Counted from the first letter of the stretch, positions 42,154 to 52,244 are shown. The stretch: DNA of 64,000 bases from Nostoc sp. T09 (GCF_002154695.1 NZ_MTAV01000055.1:1-64000), one strand, 5' to 3'. Program-made: numbers and translations. The notes: generated by a model from the sequence alone, not told the origin.

Positions 42154-45141
42154 TTACTCTGCTTCACCTATGAGCGTAAATGCAGCCCAGTCAACAGGAT
42201 TACTATACTGTTGTCTCGTAGTCAGCATTGCTTGTCGTAGCGCCGCCGCTTTATCAGAATTATGTTGGAGATGGCGATAAAACTCAGTCATCAACAATGC
42301 TGTGGAATTGTCGGGTACAGACCAAAGCGAAACAATCACACTCTTGACTCCGGCGGTAATTAAAGAGCGTGATAAGCCAATCACACCATCGCCTGTAATA
42401 TTACCACCTCCAGTGTTACAAGCACTGAGCACAACAAGTTGCGCCTTGAGTTTCATGTCAAGAATTTCACCAGATGTCAGCAAACCATCATCTTTACCAC
42501 CAGGAGCCAGTGCGATCGCACCAGGTACACCCAATCCTTTAAAATCATCAAGTAAGCCGTGAGTAGCAAAGTGAACAATGTTGGCTTGCTTCATCTTCTC
42601 TACCATCGCTGTCTCGGTGGCTTTGTTACCTGTAATTGCTGGTGTTTTAAATAAATCTGCAATCTTAATTGCTTCTTCTTCCGCACCTGGTAGAGATGGT
42701 AACTGTTCATTGTCAATGGGAAGCTTCGGCATGGTAGGATTACCGACTATCAACACATCTTTTGCAGACTGGTTAAGGTTTTGTCTCTGTTTGCGGGTGA
42801 GATCCAAAACTTGAATTGCTGGTGCAGTCAAGATAGTATGTTTATCGATTAAATATTTGCCTTGCTCATCTTGTAATGCAGGGAACGGTATGAGAAACAA
42901 GGATTCTTGAGGAATGAAGATAACACGAGCGTTAGGATCTTTAGGAAGATATTGAGCGATCGGTTTAACTAGTATTTCATAGAGTTTATTTAATTGTGAT
43001 TTTTGATTACCTGTATTTTGGTTATCGCCAGATGTAGATTCAGCAGAGTCACTTCTACCCCTTGCACCTATACCTCTGCGGCTGTTAATCACAAGGTTTT
43101 GTAGCGAAGATTTTAGAAATTTCTCCAGCTTAACTTGCTCAAAAGAAATTTCTCCTGTAGGCTTGACTACCCAAATGTAAAGTAATTTGTCCTCTAACGT
43201 TGAGTATTGCACAAGCGTAGAATTTTCTAGTTTGGCAATATTTTGAATTTCTTGGAGTTTTAAGGGTTTGATATTTAATTGAGCATTTGGTTTCTCTAAT
43301 TGCTTCGAGGCTAATAACTCAACAAAGGCTCTGGCTCTAGCGCGATCGGCTACTTCTAGTGCAGAATTAATTTTATTCTGAGCAATTAAACTTTGTTGTA
43401 GAGAACGATAAGTAATTGTCTGGTTTTCAAACAATGATATTTTCTGAGCATCAGTTAATCCAGGTCGTAAAGATTCCCAAATTTCAACAGCAGTAAACAG
43501 AGTTTTTTCAGCTTCAGGATATTTACCTTGATGATTATAAATTAACCCAATATTATTGAGAGTTTTCCCTTCTCCTACCTTGTCACCAATTTTTCTAACA
43601 ATGGCTAAAGCTTGCTGAAAATATTCTAAGGCTTTGGCATCCTGTCCTAAGTTACGGTAAACTTCTCCAATATTGTTGACATTTCCTGCTTCCGCAGCTT
43701 TGTCGCCAATTTGTTTGTTGATCGCTAAAGATTGTTGAAAATAATCCAAGGCGCGATCGTACTTTTCTAAATTGCGGTAAAGTTCTCCAATATTGTTGAG
43801 AGTCTGTGCTTCTCCTGCCTTGTCACCAATTTGTTTGCGCAATACTAAAGCTGGCTGAAGATACTCTAAGGCTTTTTCATACTCTTTTAATTCGCGGTAA
43901 GCTTCCCCAATATTATTGCGAGTTGTTCCTTCACCCGCCTTATCACCAATTTGCTTTTGAATCGCTAAAGCTTGCTGGTAGTATTGCAGTGCTTGGGGAT
44001 GCTGTCCTAAGTTGCGGTAAATTTCCCCAATATTGCCAATATTTCCGCCTTCCCCAGCTTTGTCACCAATTTGCTTGCGAATCACTAAAGCTTGCTGAAG
44101 GAAATCCAATGATTTAGCATATTGTCCTAAGTTGCGGTAAACAGCACCAATATTGTTAAGAACTACTCCTTCTCCAGCTTTTTTACCGATTTGTTTATCA
44201 ATCGCTAATGCTTGCTGATAAAACTCTAATGCTTTGGCATACTCTGCCAAACTGTCATAAACTAATCCGATATTATTAAGAGTTGTTCCTTGCTGTGCTG
44301 TATCACCAATTTGTTTACTAATAGCTAAAGCTTGCTGATAGAATTCTAAAGCTTTAGGATATTGTGCCAAGTCTTGGTAAATTGAGCCAATATTGTTGAG
44401 GGTGATTCCTTCCTCAGCTTTATGACCAAATTCTTTGTGAATGGCGTAAGCTTGCTGATAAAATTCTAATGCTTTGGTAAAGTCTCCCAAGCTTTGATAA
44501 ACTGACCCAATATCGTTGAAAACTGTTGCTTGCTCGGGTTTATTACCGACTGCTTGATGAATGGCTAAAGCTTGCTGAAAGTACTCTAATGCTTTAGCAT
44601 ACTGTCCTCGTCTGTTATAGACTGAGCCAATATTGCTGAGTATTGATGCTGGCTGTGCTTTGTTGTCAGCTTCTTTGGTAATGGCTAGAGCTCGCTGAAA
44701 GTAATCTAAGGCTTTGGTATACTGCCCTAAATAACGGTAAACCAAGCCAATATTGTTAATAATTCCGCCTTCTCCAGCGCGATCGCCTGTTTGTTTGACA
44801 ATGACTAAAGCTTGTTCCAAAATTTCTATAGCTTTGGGATATTGCCCTAATTTGCGGTAAACAGCACTAACTTCATTCAAAATTACTGCTTCACCTTGAC
44901 GATATTTGATTTCTCTAATAATTGCTAAAGCTTGTTCGTAGGACTTTAAAGCTTCAGGATACTGTCCTTGATCGAATTGTTGCAGACCTAAGTTATAAAG
45001 TCGTTCAGCCTCAGATTTGCGGTCTTGAGGCGTTTGCGCTTGTGCTGTTAAGGGAGGAAGTGTGGCCAGGGGAAAGGAAGACAAGGAGAACAGGGGAAGT
45101 ATGACAGCCAAAAAGGTGAGATATTTTAGGCGATCGCGCAT
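42154..45141 (-). CDS. exported TPR-CHAT protease
   Basis: A 995-residue protein with an N-terminal signal-like hydrophobic segment (LTFLAVILPLFSLSSFPLAT). Thirteen TPR units of about 40 residues follow (typical motif KALEYFQQALAI, with NNIGxVYxxLGQY between units). After an alpha-helical linker the C-terminal CHAT domain (caspase HetF associated with TPRs) has the catalytic dyad His861 (FATHGLLDD) and Cys908 (LSACNTGGG). CHAT proteases are caspase-like; some known members are switched by partner proteins binding to the TPRs. The substrate is unknown. It forms an operon with the YbjN-like gene. Together with the caspase at 4570 and the STAND protein at 10425 it makes this window rich in cell-death-type signalling proteins. 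Confidence 0.93.
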   Translation of the reverse strand: MRDRLKYLTFLAVILPLFSLSSFPLATLPPLTAQAQTPQDRKSEAERLYNLGLQQFDQGQYPEALKSYEQALAIIREIKYRQGEAVILNEVSAVYRKLGQYPKAIEILEQALVIVKQTGDRAGEGGIINNIGLVYRYLGQYTKALDYFQRALAITKEADNKAQPASILSNIGSVYNRRGQYAKALEYFQQALAIHQAVGNKPEQATVFNDIGSVYQSLGDFTKALEFYQQAYAIHKEFGHKAEEGITLNNIGSIYQDLAQYPKALEFYQQALAISKQIGDTAQQGTTLNNIGLVYDSLAEYAKALEFYQQALAIDKQIGKKAGEGVVLNNIGAVYRNLGQYAKSLDFLQQALVIRKQIGDKAGEGGNIGNIGEIYRNLGQHPQALQYYQQALAIQKQIGDKAGEGTTRNNIGEAYRELKEYEKALEYLQPALVLRKQIGDKAGEAQTLNNIGELYRNLEKYDRALDYFQQSLAINKQIGDKAAEAGNVNNIGEVYRNLGQDAKALEYFQQALAIVRKIGDKVGEGKTLNNIGLIYNHQGKYPEAEKTLFTAVEIWESLRPGLTDAQKISLFENQTITYRSLQQSLIAQNKINSALEVADRARARAFVELLASKQLEKPNAQLNIKPLKLQEIQNIAKLENSTLVQYSTLEDKLLYIWVVKPTGEISFEQVKLEKFLKSSLQNLVINSRRGIGARGRSDSAESTSGDNQNTGNQKSQLNKLYEILVKPIAQYLPKDPNARVIFIPQESLFLIPFPALQDEQGKYLIDKHTILTAPAIQVLDLTRKQRQNLNQSAKDVLIVGNPTMPKLPIDNEQLPSLPGAEEEAIKIADLFKTPAITGNKATETAMVEKMKQANIVHFATHGLLDDFKGLGVPGAIALAPGGKDDGLLTSGEILDMKLKAQLVVLSACNTGGGNITGDGVIGLSRSLITAGVKSVIVSLWSVPDNSTALLMTEFYRHLQHNSDKAAALRQAMLTTRQQYSNPVDWAAFTLIGEAE

Positions 45142-45312
45142 AGCACTCCAGCAAGTGTATATTTAACTACTTGCTTTTGTTTATACTCCTCAGTCACTTG
45201 AGATTCCGCAAAATGACATAAAACTTTCGTAGTCAAGACTTCATACCAATTCTCTAAAATTGGGTGCAAGTGTCGGGTAGGGCAGGGATATTACTATCCC
45301 TTTCCCCCCTAA

Positions 45313-45347
45313 GAACCGTGCTTGCGTCTTATAAATGCACACGGCTC
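45313..45347 (-). ncRNA. group II intron domain V
   Basis: Read on the minus strand: GAGCCGTGTGC, a loop, GCAAGCACGGTTC. The two arms GAGCCGTG and CACGGTTC pair, with the two-nt AG bulge, which is the catalytic domain V signature. Length about 35 nt, close to the usual 34. Confidence 0.88.
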
Positions 45348-45362
45348 AAGCAAGCCATAAAG

Positions 45363-47057
45363 CTACCAAAGTGGTAATTCTTCTTTGAGAATGCTTTTCT
45401 TTTGAGAAGAATGAATTTGTTGATGGCAATAATAATGTACTAATTGAAGATTGGCGTAAGTATCTTGACCACCCTGATGGCGAGGGATTTTATGATGCCG
45501 ATGTAGGGTTTCTCCATTAAACAGAGAATCACCACATAATGGGCATCGATTATCTTGTTTAAGGGCAAGTTTCTCAAGGCTCTTGGTCAAGTTTTTGGAT
45601 TTATCCTTTTCTCTGCTTAACCAATATTCTTTGAGTGTTGGATCATCAGGTGATGATGTGCCTTTCACAAGACAATGCCTAGTAATCTTAAACCAACTAA
45701 ATTTCAACAAGTGAAACCCAGAGAGTTTGTTTCCAAACACGAAGTTGTCATTCCTGTCTAAATTTAGTTTTCCCCAATAGCGATTTTTGCGCCATTTATC
45801 AGATTTATTCGGGTGCATTCGCTTGGTGTATCTTCTTGCCCTCTTATACATCCAATAATCTAAACTATTGAAAATTTCTGAGGCTACACCGATACGGAAA
45901 TAGTTAGCTGAACCTCGAACAATTGGGTTGAGCTTGGCTATTAAAGCATCGACATTTAGGGTTTTATTTTCTAACCATATACGTCTGAGCTTATCCCGTA
46001 ATTTCTGTATGGATTCTTTGCTCGGTTTAATAAGCAGTTTCCAACCACTTTTGGTGTTGGTGTCTTTGTATTGTCTAATTGAAAAGCCAAGGAAATCAAA
46101 TCCTTCACTAATATGGACTATTTTGGTCTTTTCTGGTGAGAGGGTAAGCCCTCTATCCTTCATCCATTTATTCAGGATAGAAACTGAATTTAGTGCAGAT
46201 TCTTTGGTCTCACAAAACACTACAAAATCGTCGGCGTATCTTACCACAGCAATTGGGCTTGTCAGCTTGTTGTTGTGATAAGTTACACCTAACGCTTGCT
46301 CAATTCCATGCAAAGCGATGTTAGCCAAAACGGGGCTGATTATTCCACCTTGCGGTACTCCAGCATCGGTTTCGTAAAAAGTCCCTTTGTCCATATACCC
46401 TGCTTTGAGCCATTTGTGTATCAATTTTCGCGCTGGAAAATTGCCTATGGCGTTCATGAGTGGTATATGAGCAATTTCATCAAAACAGCTTTTGATATCG
46501 GCATCCACTACCCATTTTTTCCAAGTTCTGGAATGTGCCAACGTGTATATTTTCTTGATGGCATCATGGGCGCACCTGCCGGGTCGGAAACCATAGCTGC
46601 TGCGTTCAAAAAGGGCTTCCCAATAAGGTTCCAATGCGTTTTTAACAATCGCCTGTAGGCAGCGGTCGATTATGCTAGGTATTCCTAATGGTCGCTGTTT
46701 TTTATTTGGCTTGGGGATATATACCCGTTTTACTGGGAGTGGTTTCCAAGGAATACATTGTGTCAACATATCTACAAGCATTCCTCTGGCTGTTGGTGTT
46801 TGTACCAAGAGTTTATCCACTCCAGGCGTGTTCTTGCCAGTGTTGATTTGCGTTACTTTCCTTACTGATAACAGTATGTTGGAATAGCTACGCATTAGTA
46901 GTCTTTGTAGATTACGAACCAACTTCAATTTACCTTCTTTGGTTGCCTTGAAAATCCGTTGTCTCAGTCTCCTAACTACTTTGTTGGCTTTGCGCCAATT
47001 GACGCAATTCCATTCAGTAGTTCTCTGAGTTACGTTCACAATCTCAAAAGATTGCAT
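45363..47057 (-). CDS. ltrA: group II intron reverse transcriptase/maturase with HNH
   Basis: A 564-residue intron-encoded protein with complete reverse transcriptase blocks (PGVDKLLVQT, SSYGFRPGRCAHDAI, VDADIKSCFDEI, VPQGGIISPVLANI and the catalytic RYADDFVVF). A maturase (X) domain follows, with LIAKLNPIVRGSANYF. A C-terminal HNH endonuclease has CPLCG and RHHKIPRHQGGQDTYANLQL with YCHQQIH. All catalytic Asp and HNH ligands are present, so the intron could be mobile. It splices its own RNA and inserts by target-primed reverse transcription. The gene starts inside domain IV of the intron at 45272-47656. Confidence 0.95.
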   Translation of the reverse strand: MQSFEIVNVTQRTTEWNCVNWRKANKVVRRLRQRIFKATKEGKLKLVRNLQRLLMRSYSNILLSVRKVTQINTGKNTPGVDKLLVQTPTARGMLVDMLTQCIPWKPLPVKRVYIPKPNKKQRPLGIPSIIDRCLQAIVKNALEPYWEALFERSSYGFRPGRCAHDAIKKIYTLAHSRTWKKWVVDADIKSCFDEIAHIPLMNAIGNFPARKLIHKWLKAGYMDKGTFYETDAGVPQGGIISPVLANIALHGIEQALGVTYHNNKLTSPIAVVRYADDFVVFCETKESALNSVSILNKWMKDRGLTLSPEKTKIVHISEGFDFLGFSIRQYKDTNTKSGWKLLIKPSKESIQKLRDKLRRIWLENKTLNVDALIAKLNPIVRGSANYFRIGVASEIFNSLDYWMYKRARRYTKRMHPNKSDKWRKNRYWGKLNLDRNDNFVFGNKLSGFHLLKFSWFKITRHCLVKGTSSPDDPTLKEYWLSREKDKSKNLTKSLEKLALKQDNRCPLCGDSLFNGETLHRHHKIPRHQGGQDTYANLQLVHYYCHQQIHSSQKKSILKEELPLW

Positions 47058-47741
47058 CTAACTTTTCCTTTTGAGCCCGGTTTCTTCACTAGGTTTTTCA
47101 AGAGACTCACCCGCCATACGTCAGCACCCTTTCAGGTTGGACAGTTGCCCTATCTACTCGGTTATTTATTCCCGTTGCCTTTCGGTTAGTAGCATTCGCT
47201 TTTTATGGCATCCCTCACCCACTGGGGTTTTCGGTTGGATTACTCCTTCCTTACTGTCCACACCTTTTGGGCGTTTCTAGACCCCATTGGGGTTACTTCG
47301 TTCCACACGCGTGAGATCCAGCCAATTTAGGTTCCCTCTATACACCGGGGGTTTGTGGTGTCCTAATTCCGTCTTTCTTGGAACGAAATTCATTACCCCG
47401 TACTGCCGTAAAAGCCGTTTCCAGCAGTCTTACTTCACGATGCCTCATCAAGGGTTCACTTGCGTTAACCATGTTGGCTTTACCCTAACACCTCTCCCAT
47501 CATGTCGGCTGACAGGTTTTGGCACACTTGACCCTCTCTCTAGCTGTGAGACAACCGGATTACTCCTGTTGCCCCTTCGGGCGGGTACTGGCATTGGACA
47601 CTTGCCAGGAGTCTTTCTGAGGGACTCACTCTACAACGTGCGACATCGAATCGCACAAGAAAATCAATTAAGAAAAATTTGATTACTTTGTTAAAAATCT
47701 TTGATTTATAAGAATTTCAGCAGCCAGTGATGAGCAACTTC

Positions 47742-47764
47742 CTTGCGAGGCATTACCTCGCAAG
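47742..47764. terminator. hairpin CTTGCGAGG/CCTCGCAAG
   Basis: Perfect nine-pair stem with a five-nt loop (cattA), in the spacer between cheB's stop and the intron 5' boundary. It could terminate the minus-strand cheB transcript, but lacks a T-run. Confidence 0.4.
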
Positions 47765-47885
47765 CTGGGGGCAAAAGTATTAAACCAATACCGAGCATCT
47801 CTATTGCTTGGTAATGGTTTAGCCAACCATAATATTTCCCTGGACAAGCGATCGCCCCAACATCGGGAAAAAGATAAATTACTCT

Positions 47886-48521
47886 TTACGCTGCTAATTC
47901 TGCCATTACTAGACTCATCAATTTGTTAGCGATCGCCTTCGTAGCCAGAACGAAGTCTACTTTCTGTGTATCAATAGCTGCCTTGGGCATACAGAAGTAC
48001 TCTGAAGTTGTTTCATCTTGAGCAATAGTTATACCGCCATACTTTTTGATTGCTCTGGTTCCTAAAGCACCATCTCTACCCAAGCCACTCAATACAACAG
48101 AGATCGCCCGCAATCCATAATTAACGCCTACCGACATGAATAGTTTGTCCACTGAGGGACGAACAAAGTTCATCTTTGGCTGCTCTAACAAACACAGCCT
48201 ACCATTAGCATCGATCGCTAGATGTCGGTTTGGAACATAAGTGTAAACCGTCCCTGGACGTAATACACTTCCAGATTTAGCTGGCTCAACTTGCAACGCT
48301 GTGTAACGGCTTAAAATCTCTGCCAAATGACTATTATAGGCAGGATTCATGTGCTGCACTACAACAATCGCCGCCGGGAAATCTGCTGGTAAAGCTGACA
48401 ATATTTGGATAAGTGGCTCTTGCCCACCCGCAGAAGCTCCTATTGCCACTATGTTATAGGCAATATTAGGAAAGTGTGACAGGATGCGATGTGGTTGTGT
48501 ATCGGCAATGTTTTTGACCAT
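47886..48521 (-). CDS. CheB-type methylesterase domain, stand-alone
   Basis: A 211-residue protein with only the methylesterase domain of CheB. The catalytic Ser is in VAIGASAGGQEPL near residue 33, the His in VVVQHMNPAYNSH, and the Asp in GLGRDGALG. Residues around TVYTYVPNRHLAI and MPKAAIDTQKVD also match. It lacks the receiver domain of classical CheB, so regulation by phosphorylation is not direct. Classical role: removing methyl groups from chemoreceptor glutamates. No CheR or receptor is nearby, so here it may act in another signalling context. It is divergent from the Crp-type regulator at 48761, and a paired inverted repeat lies between them. Confidence 0.9.
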   Translation of the reverse strand: MVKNIADTQPHRILSHFPNIAYNIVAIGASAGGQEPLIQILSALPADFPAAIVVVQHMNPAYNSHLAEILSRYTALQVEPAKSGSVLRPGTVYTYVPNRHLAIDANGRLCLLEQPKMNFVRPSVDKLFMSVGVNYGLRAISVVLSGLGRDGALGTRAIKKYGGITIAQDETTSEYFCMPKAAIDTQKVDFVLATKAIANKLMSLVMAELAA

Positions 48522-48589
48522 TACTAATGCTTACCGTTCAGCAAACTATAATCCAACGAATATTAAAGCTGTATAGCCAGTAAAACTGT

Positions 48590-48640
48590 TATGTTAGCTA
48601 TCCAACATATACTAATTTTATATGTTAGCTATCTAACATA
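48590..48640. promoter_or_regulatory. paired operator-like palindromes
   Basis: Two 20-bp sites, TATGTTAGCTATCCAACATA (48590-48609) and TATGTTAGCTATCTAACATA (48621-48640). The second is a perfect palindrome, with eight-base arms TATGTTAG/CTAACATA around CTAT; the first has one mismatch. Start-to-start distance is 31 bp, about three helical turns, so a dimeric regulator could bind both on the same face. They lie between divergent cheB and the Crp-family gene. The regulator is unknown; autoregulation by the Crp-type protein is possible but its usual TGTGA site is not matched. Confidence 0.75.
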
Positions 48641-48760
48641 AACTATTTGCATAGAATAAATCTTTGGAGAGAGGTTGTTAACTGCTGCCGTTTAACTTAA
48701 TGGAGATAGGGCTGGCTCAAACAAACTTTTGCTCTTTGGGTTTCAATCACCCTGCACTTT

Positions 48761-49459
48761 GTGGAAAATCGACTTTTAGCTGCTCTATCCCCTGAAGAAT
48801 ACTCTCGTATCGTTGCTTATATGGAACTCGTACCTCTGGAGTTCAAGCAAGACGTCTACTTATATAACCAGCCAATTGAGTACGTCTATTTCCCCAAGCA
48901 TGGTGTAATCTCTTTGCTCACCATTATGGCGGACGGTTCGGCAGTGGAAGTGGCTACGGTCGGTAACGAAGGAATGGTAGGTCTGCCGATATTACTGGGA
49001 GCTAATAGTATTCCGGGCCAGGCTTTTTCACAAGTTCCTGGTGATGCGTGGAGAATGAGTGCAGATGCGTTTAAAGCTCATGTCACCCCAAGTAGTCCCT
49101 TGCACGACCTACTGCAACGCTATACGCAAGCACTGTTTAACCAAATCGCCCAGTCTGCTGCTTGCAACCGCCTGCATTCAATAGAAGAGCGATTTTGCCG
49201 TTGGCTGTTGATGACCGCTGACCGAGTAGAAAGAGACTCTTTTCCACTTACTCAAGAATTTCTTGCTCAAATGCTAGGTGTGAACCGCTCCAGTGTTAGT
49301 CTTACTGCCTCTATTCTTCAAAGGGCAGGGTTAATCGAGTATGTTCGCGGGCAAATGACTATCGTTGACCGCGATAGTTTAGAAGCTACTAGCTGCGAGT
49401 GTTACCAAATCGTCAAAGTAGAGTTTGAGCGTTTGCTCAACGGTAATTCAAGTCATTAG
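48761..49459 (+). CDS. Crp/Fnr-family transcription regulator
   Basis: A 232-residue regulator (GTG start). The N-terminal cyclic-nucleotide-binding-type barrel has YLYNQPIEYVYFPKHGVISL, SAVEVATVGNEGMVGLPILL and AWRMSADAFKAH, but lacks the conserved RxA phosphate-binding cassette, so cAMP binding is doubtful. The C-terminal winged helix has LTQEFLAQMLGVNRSSVSLT as recognition helix, then AGLIEYVRGQMTIVDRDSLE. This layout is that of the stand-alone Crp/Fnr relatives often found in cyanobacteria. Its promoter probably overlaps the paired palindromes at 48590-48640, 120 bp upstream of the start. The target genes are unknown. Confidence 0.88.
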   Translation: MENRLLAALSPEEYSRIVAYMELVPLEFKQDVYLYNQPIEYVYFPKHGVISLLTIMADGSAVEVATVGNEGMVGLPILLGANSIPGQAFSQVPGDAWRMSADAFKAHVTPSSPLHDLLQRYTQALFNQIAQSAACNRLHSIEERFCRWLLMTADRVERDSFPLTQEFLAQMLGVNRSSVSLTASILQRAGLIEYVRGQMTIVDRDSLEATSCECYQIVKVEFERLLNGNSSH

Positions 49460-49613
49460 CTCAATATTTATTTACGCCGCGACCGAGCAATAGAGATGCA
49501 CAGCACTGGCTCTCAAAACTGTTGATGAGTCTCGGCTGTAGCAACTAAAGTAAGAAACTAAGGACTGAATTTTCTTATTTTGAGCATCCAATATTAACTA
49601 TCGCTATGGGTTC

Positions 49614-52244
49614 TTATCTTGGTAATCGTGGAACCTGTAGCAAATCTAACCCTCGTTCAAAGATTTCATCAATCGGTAACATTTGTCCATCAGTAGTCAT
49701 AAACTTATGGTCTTTTGTCGCCCGAATTATCGAACCATCTTCTAAACAATACTCAAAAACTTCTTGTTGACCGCGATTATGCCACTGCGCTACAGGTTGG
49801 GTATAAACATTGCCATGTTCATCAACGCTGTAAACGCTGCATTCCAACCGTTTTTCAACAATTTCACCAATCGCAATTAACCCATATTCTACTGTCAAAA
49901 CTTCTGTATCGTAGCTTAGGCAATATTCGGCGAATTTCAACATATCGTCAAATAACTTTTCAGCTACTTGCTTTTTCACGCCGTTTTTAGTCGCACCATC
50001 AATAAACTTTTCCTGCTGCTTCTGCATTTCCGAAACTTTCTTTTTACCCATCGCACGACGCAGCAAGTCGGCTTGTCCTAGCGAATATCCAGCCATATCC
50101 TGAGCAATTTTCATAATTTGCTCTTGATAGACCATAATTCCATAGGTTTCATTTAATATCGGTTCTAAAATTGAAGTTTCGTAGTCAATATTTTCTCGAC
50201 CATGTTTGCGGTTAATAAACTTAGGAATTAGTCCTGCATCTAATGGTCCCGGTCGATAAAGTGCCAAAATTGATGAGATGTCTTCTATATTAGATGGCTT
50301 CAAATCTCGCACTATCTGCTTCATTCCAGAAGATTCTAATTGAAATATTCCTTCTAGTTCACCCGCTTCTAATAGTGCATAAGTTTTTTGTACATCTTTT
50401 GGTAAAGTGCTATGTTCACCTTTAGCTAATATCTTCTGCGCTTTTCTTTCTTGATGTGTGATTTCATCAGGATCAACACGATATCCGTTAGTTTCTTCAA
50501 TCAGATCCAACGTCTTTTGAATCAAGGTCAAGTTCCGCAGACCGAGAAAGTCCATCTTTAACAATCCCATTGATTCTAAGTCTTCCATGAAATACTGAGT
50601 AATCACGGAACCGTCATTATTTCTCTGTAGCGGCACAATTTCATCAAGGGGATCGGCAGAAATTACCACGCCTGCTGCATGAACCCCAAAAGTTTTGTTA
50701 GTTCCTTCAATTCGCATCGCCATATCAAGCCAATGGCGAACATGAGGCTCATTATCATACTTTTCCTTAAACTCTGGTGCTGGGGTGTCATCGGAAACCA
50801 TCACCTTGAGTTTAGTTGGTTTCCCCCGCACTACAGGAATTAATTTCGCCATTTTGTCGGCTTCCCCGTAAGGAATATTTAATACTCTGGCGACATCTTT
50901 TAATACAGCTTTAGAAGTTAGGCGGTTAAAGGTAATAATTTGGGCAACTTTATCAGCACCATATTTCTCAGTTACATATTCAATAACCTTATCTCTTTGT
51001 TCAATGCAGAAATCCGTATCAATATCAGGCATGGATTTCCGTTCTGGGTTTAAAAAGCGCTCAAATAGTAGACCATGATGTACAGGGTCGATGTTGGTAA
51101 TGCGCATGGCATAAGCAACTAATGAACCAGCCGCCGAACCCCGACCAGGCCCCACAGGAATATTATTATCTCTAGCAAATTTGATATAATCCCATACGAC
51201 TAAAAAGTATTTGGAAAACCCCATTTGTTGAATCATTTTTAGTTCGTATTCCAACCTTTCTTTATAGGTTGAATCGACTTCGTGGCGGGATTTGCGATTT
51301 AACCTTTCTAAAAGTCCGTTCCATGCAACTTCTTCGGCGTAAGTATCAGCAGTATGACCAGAGGGAATGGGAGGCGTAGGAATTTGCGGCTCACCCATAA
51401 TCTGGTAAGGCTCGACTTTATCGGCAACTTCTTCAGTGGTAGCCACAGCTGACGCAATAACATCATCAGGCAAATGATCGCGAAATAGCAGCTTCATTTC
51501 TTCGGCAGATTTGAGATATTCTGTGCCGCTATAACGCATTCGGTTTTCTTCAATAATTAGCTTGCCTGTTTGAATACACAGCAAAGCATCATGTGCTTCT
51601 ACGTCATAACAGGAAATAAAATGAGAGTCATTAGTAGCAACAACTTTAATATCTAGTTCCCGAGCAATTTTAATAATTTCTACGTTAACAATTCTGTCTT
51701 CTTGGGAACCGTGATCTTGAATTTCTAAATAATAGTCATCACCAAATACATCTTTATACCATTTAGCAACTTTACGGGCTGCATCTGGTCTATTGCTAAG
51801 AATTGCTTGCGGAATTTCTCCACCTAAACAAGCACTGGTGACAATCAATCCTTCATGATATTCTTTTAATAATTCTTTGTTGATGCAAGGACGGGAAAAA
51901 ATACCTTTTCCCTGTACACCTTTGAGGTGAGAAATAGTAGTTAATTTGACTAAATTTTTGTAGCCTTTAGTATTTTTAGCTAAAACAACTTGATGATAAC
52001 GGGGACGGCGTTCTTGCTTTTCGATATCACCATTAATGATATACATTTCGTTGCCAAGAATTGGCTTAATGTTCTTACTCCGGCAGATTTTGATCAGTTC
52101 CACCGCACCGTACATGACACCGTGATCGGTGAGGGCGATCGCTTTCATCCCCAGAGCGATCGCTCGATCCACCAACTCTGGTAGCTGACTAGCTCCATCG
52201 AGCAAGCTGTAATCACTGTGAATATGCAAAGGGACAAAAGACAT
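49614..52244 (-). CDS. dnaE: DNA polymerase III alpha subunit, N-terminal half with N-intein
   Basis: The first half of split DnaE, 876 residues from ATG 52244 ([20 protein letters not shown]); upstream codons MWLEID are ignored because the real family start is MSFVPLH. The PHP domain ([15 protein letters not shown]) and the polymerase palm region with PDIDTDFC and [15 protein letters not shown] are present. The coding sequence ends with a 102-residue split N-intein, not a normal C-terminus. The mature DnaE is made by trans-splicing with a second protein (C-intein plus C-extein) encoded elsewhere; no such gene lies in this window. The replicative polymerase subunit is essential. The gene stands alone. 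Confidence 0.95.
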   Translation of the reverse strand: MSFVPLHIHSDYSLLDGASQLPELVDRAIALGMKAIALTDHGVMYGAVELIKICRSKNIKPILGNEMYIINGDIEKQERRPRYHQVVLAKNTKGYKNLVKLTTISHLKGVQGKGIFSRPCINKELLKEYHEGLIVTSACLGGEIPQAILSNRPDAARKVAKWYKDVFGDDYYLEIQDHGSQEDRIVNVEIIKIARELDIKVVATNDSHFISCYDVEAHDALLCIQTGKLIIEENRMRYSGTEYLKSAEEMKLLFRDHLPDDVIASAVATTEEVADKVEPYQIMGEPQIPTPPIPSGHTADTYAEEVAWNGLLERLNRKSRHEVDSTYKERLEYELKMIQQMGFSKYFLVVWDYIKFARDNNIPVGPGRGSAAGSLVAYAMRITNIDPVHHGLLFERFLNPERKSMPDIDTDFCIEQRDKVIEYVTEKYGADKVAQIITFNRLTSKAVLKDVARVLNIPYGEADKMAKLIPVVRGKPTKLKVMVSDDTPAPEFKEKYDNEPHVRHWLDMAMRIEGTNKTFGVHAAGVVISADPLDEIVPLQRNNDGSVITQYFMEDLESMGLLKMDFLGLRNLTLIQKTLDLIEETNGYRVDPDEITHQERKAQKILAKGEHSTLPKDVQKTYALLEAGELEGIFQLESSGMKQIVRDLKPSNIEDISSILALYRPGPLDAGLIPKFINRKHGRENIDYETSILEPILNETYGIMVYQEQIMKIAQDMAGYSLGQADLLRRAMGKKKVSEMQKQQEKFIDGATKNGVKKQVAEKLFDDMLKFAEYCLSYDTEVLTVEYGLIAIGEIVEKRLECSVYSVDEHGNVYTQPVAQWHNRGQQEVFEYCLEDGSIIRATKDHKFMTTDGQMLPIDEIFERGLDLLQVPRLPR
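49617..49922 (-). other. DnaE split N-intein (102 aa)
   Basis: Cleavage site ...KFAEY then Cys1 at the codon starting 49922. The intein begins [20 protein letters not shown] and includes block B ATKDHKF with the conserved TxxH. It ends with [18 protein letters not shown]. Length 102 is exactly that of well-known cyanobacterial DnaE N-inteins (Npu, Ssp types). The catalytic Cys1 and the block B His are present, so trans-splicing should be competent. Confidence 0.96.

Larger units (their letters stand above)
45272..47656 (-). mobile_element. group II intron with intron-encoded protein
   Basis: On the minus strand the intron starts near 47656 with GTGCGATTCGATGTCGCAC, matching the group II 5' consensus GUGYG, and ends near 45272 with CCCTACCCGAC. 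Domain V and VI are recognisable immediately after the protein gene's stop (domain V at 45313-45347, then the GGGATAGTAATATCCC hairpin). Domain I to III lie between 47058 and 47656. The maturase gene is in domain IV. The layout resembles cyanobacterial chloroplast-like introns. It sits in a non-coding context between the CHAT gene and cheB, not interrupting any recognisable gene. Ends are estimated to a few bases. Confidence 0.88.

Noticed and set aside
47287-47682. 131-codon plus-strand frame right of the reverse transcriptase gene
   Set aside because: It lies across the structured 5' domains of the group II intron; no protein family is recognisable.
47700-47940. A plus-strand frame without start (QLPCEALPRKLGAKVLNQ)
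   Set aside because: No start codon, no family resemblance, contains a hairpin; overlaps the cheB 3' end antisense.
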